In this document: positions 14,728 to 14,751 of the stretch, in pieces
Numbering within the stretch: position 1 is the stretch's first letter
Layout: each line of letters begins with the position of its first letter
Assembly: GCA_023386495.1 (NCBI GenBank)
Contig: JAEWJS010000088.1
Location: 1 to 14,751, forward strand
From: Bacillota bacterium
GTDB taxonomy: Bacteria; Bacillota; Bacilli; Paenibacillales; Paenibacillaceae
Direction: 5' to 3'
DNA length: 14,751 nucleotides
The notes under the pieces: generated by a model
Database searches by the model: none
What the model saw: only the letters and a program-made list of their open reading frames with translations
Told to the model about the DNA's origin: nothing
Made by a program: the position numbers and the translations under genes

Positions 14728-14751
14728 GCCTTGCATCCATGGATGCAAGGC
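14728..14751 (+). terminator. Perfect palindrome after the CPBP gene (probable terminator)
   Basis: These last 24 bases are a perfect palindrome (arms GCCTTGCATCC/GGATGCAAGGC around AT), starting 25 bases past the stop codon. Any T-tract would lie beyond the window, so terminator status is likely but unproven. GCCTTGCAT also occurs at 14703-14711, overlapping the stop codon, and could pair with the same 3' arm. Confidence 0.6.

Noticed and set aside
1..14751. CRISPR array, insertion sequence, tRNA or prophage signals
   Set aside because: No regularly spaced repeats, transposase or integrase motifs, tRNA-like cloverleaf or phage genes were seen.

Overview
The window is GC-rich and looks like chromosomal DNA from a Gram-positive, spore-former-type member of the Paenibacillaceae (Paenibacillus/Cohnella-like). 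The evidence is an S-layer-anchored multimodular GH10 xylanase, a Bacillus-type three-gene sdhCAB operon with a diheme cytochrome b558, strong GGAG-type ribosome binding sites, a CcpA-type cre site, and a ydaO-type c-di-AMP riboswitch in front of a Ktr potassium-channel gating subunit. The family assignment is inferred; no 16S rRNA or other marker gene is present.

Layout, left to right. (1) 1-5462, minus strand: a 1758-residue secreted xylanase (four N-terminal carbohydrate-binding modules, GH10, two CBM9, a spacer domain, three SLH repeats), with a hairpin terminator at the left edge and a promoter, cre site and nested palindrome upstream. (2) 5571-6914, minus: a terminator and an unusual HTH(XRE)-LamG-glyoxalase/VOC fusion. 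(3) 6915-7305: no credible gene, but a strongly structured block of nested inverted repeats. (4) 7274-10612, minus: terminator, sdhB, sdhA, sdhC and a good sigma-A promoter. (5) 10640-11643, plus: a divergent LysR-type regulator. (6) 11648-12852, minus: a KtrA/KtrC-type RCK protein preceded by a doubtful 61-codon ORF, a rho-independent terminator, a c-di-AMP aptamer and a promoter. (7) 13057-14751, plus: a CPBP-family membrane protease with a large predicted extracytoplasmic domain, followed by a perfect palindrome at the window end.

How the parts work together. The xylanase is probably exported, anchored to the secondary cell-wall polymer through its SLH repeats and repressed by preferred sugars through CcpA. 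The sdh operon encodes respiratory complex II; the divergent LysR protein is a positional candidate for its regulator. The riboswitch, terminator and Ktr gene form a potassium-homeostasis unit in which c-di-AMP is expected both to terminate the transcript (aptamer) and to bind the RCK_C domain of the protein product. No mobile element, CRISPR array, tRNA or rRNA was seen.

The least ordinary parts are the structured 7040-7260 block, the HTH-LamG-VOC fusion, and the arrangement of riboswitch, possible small ORF and orphan ktr gene.
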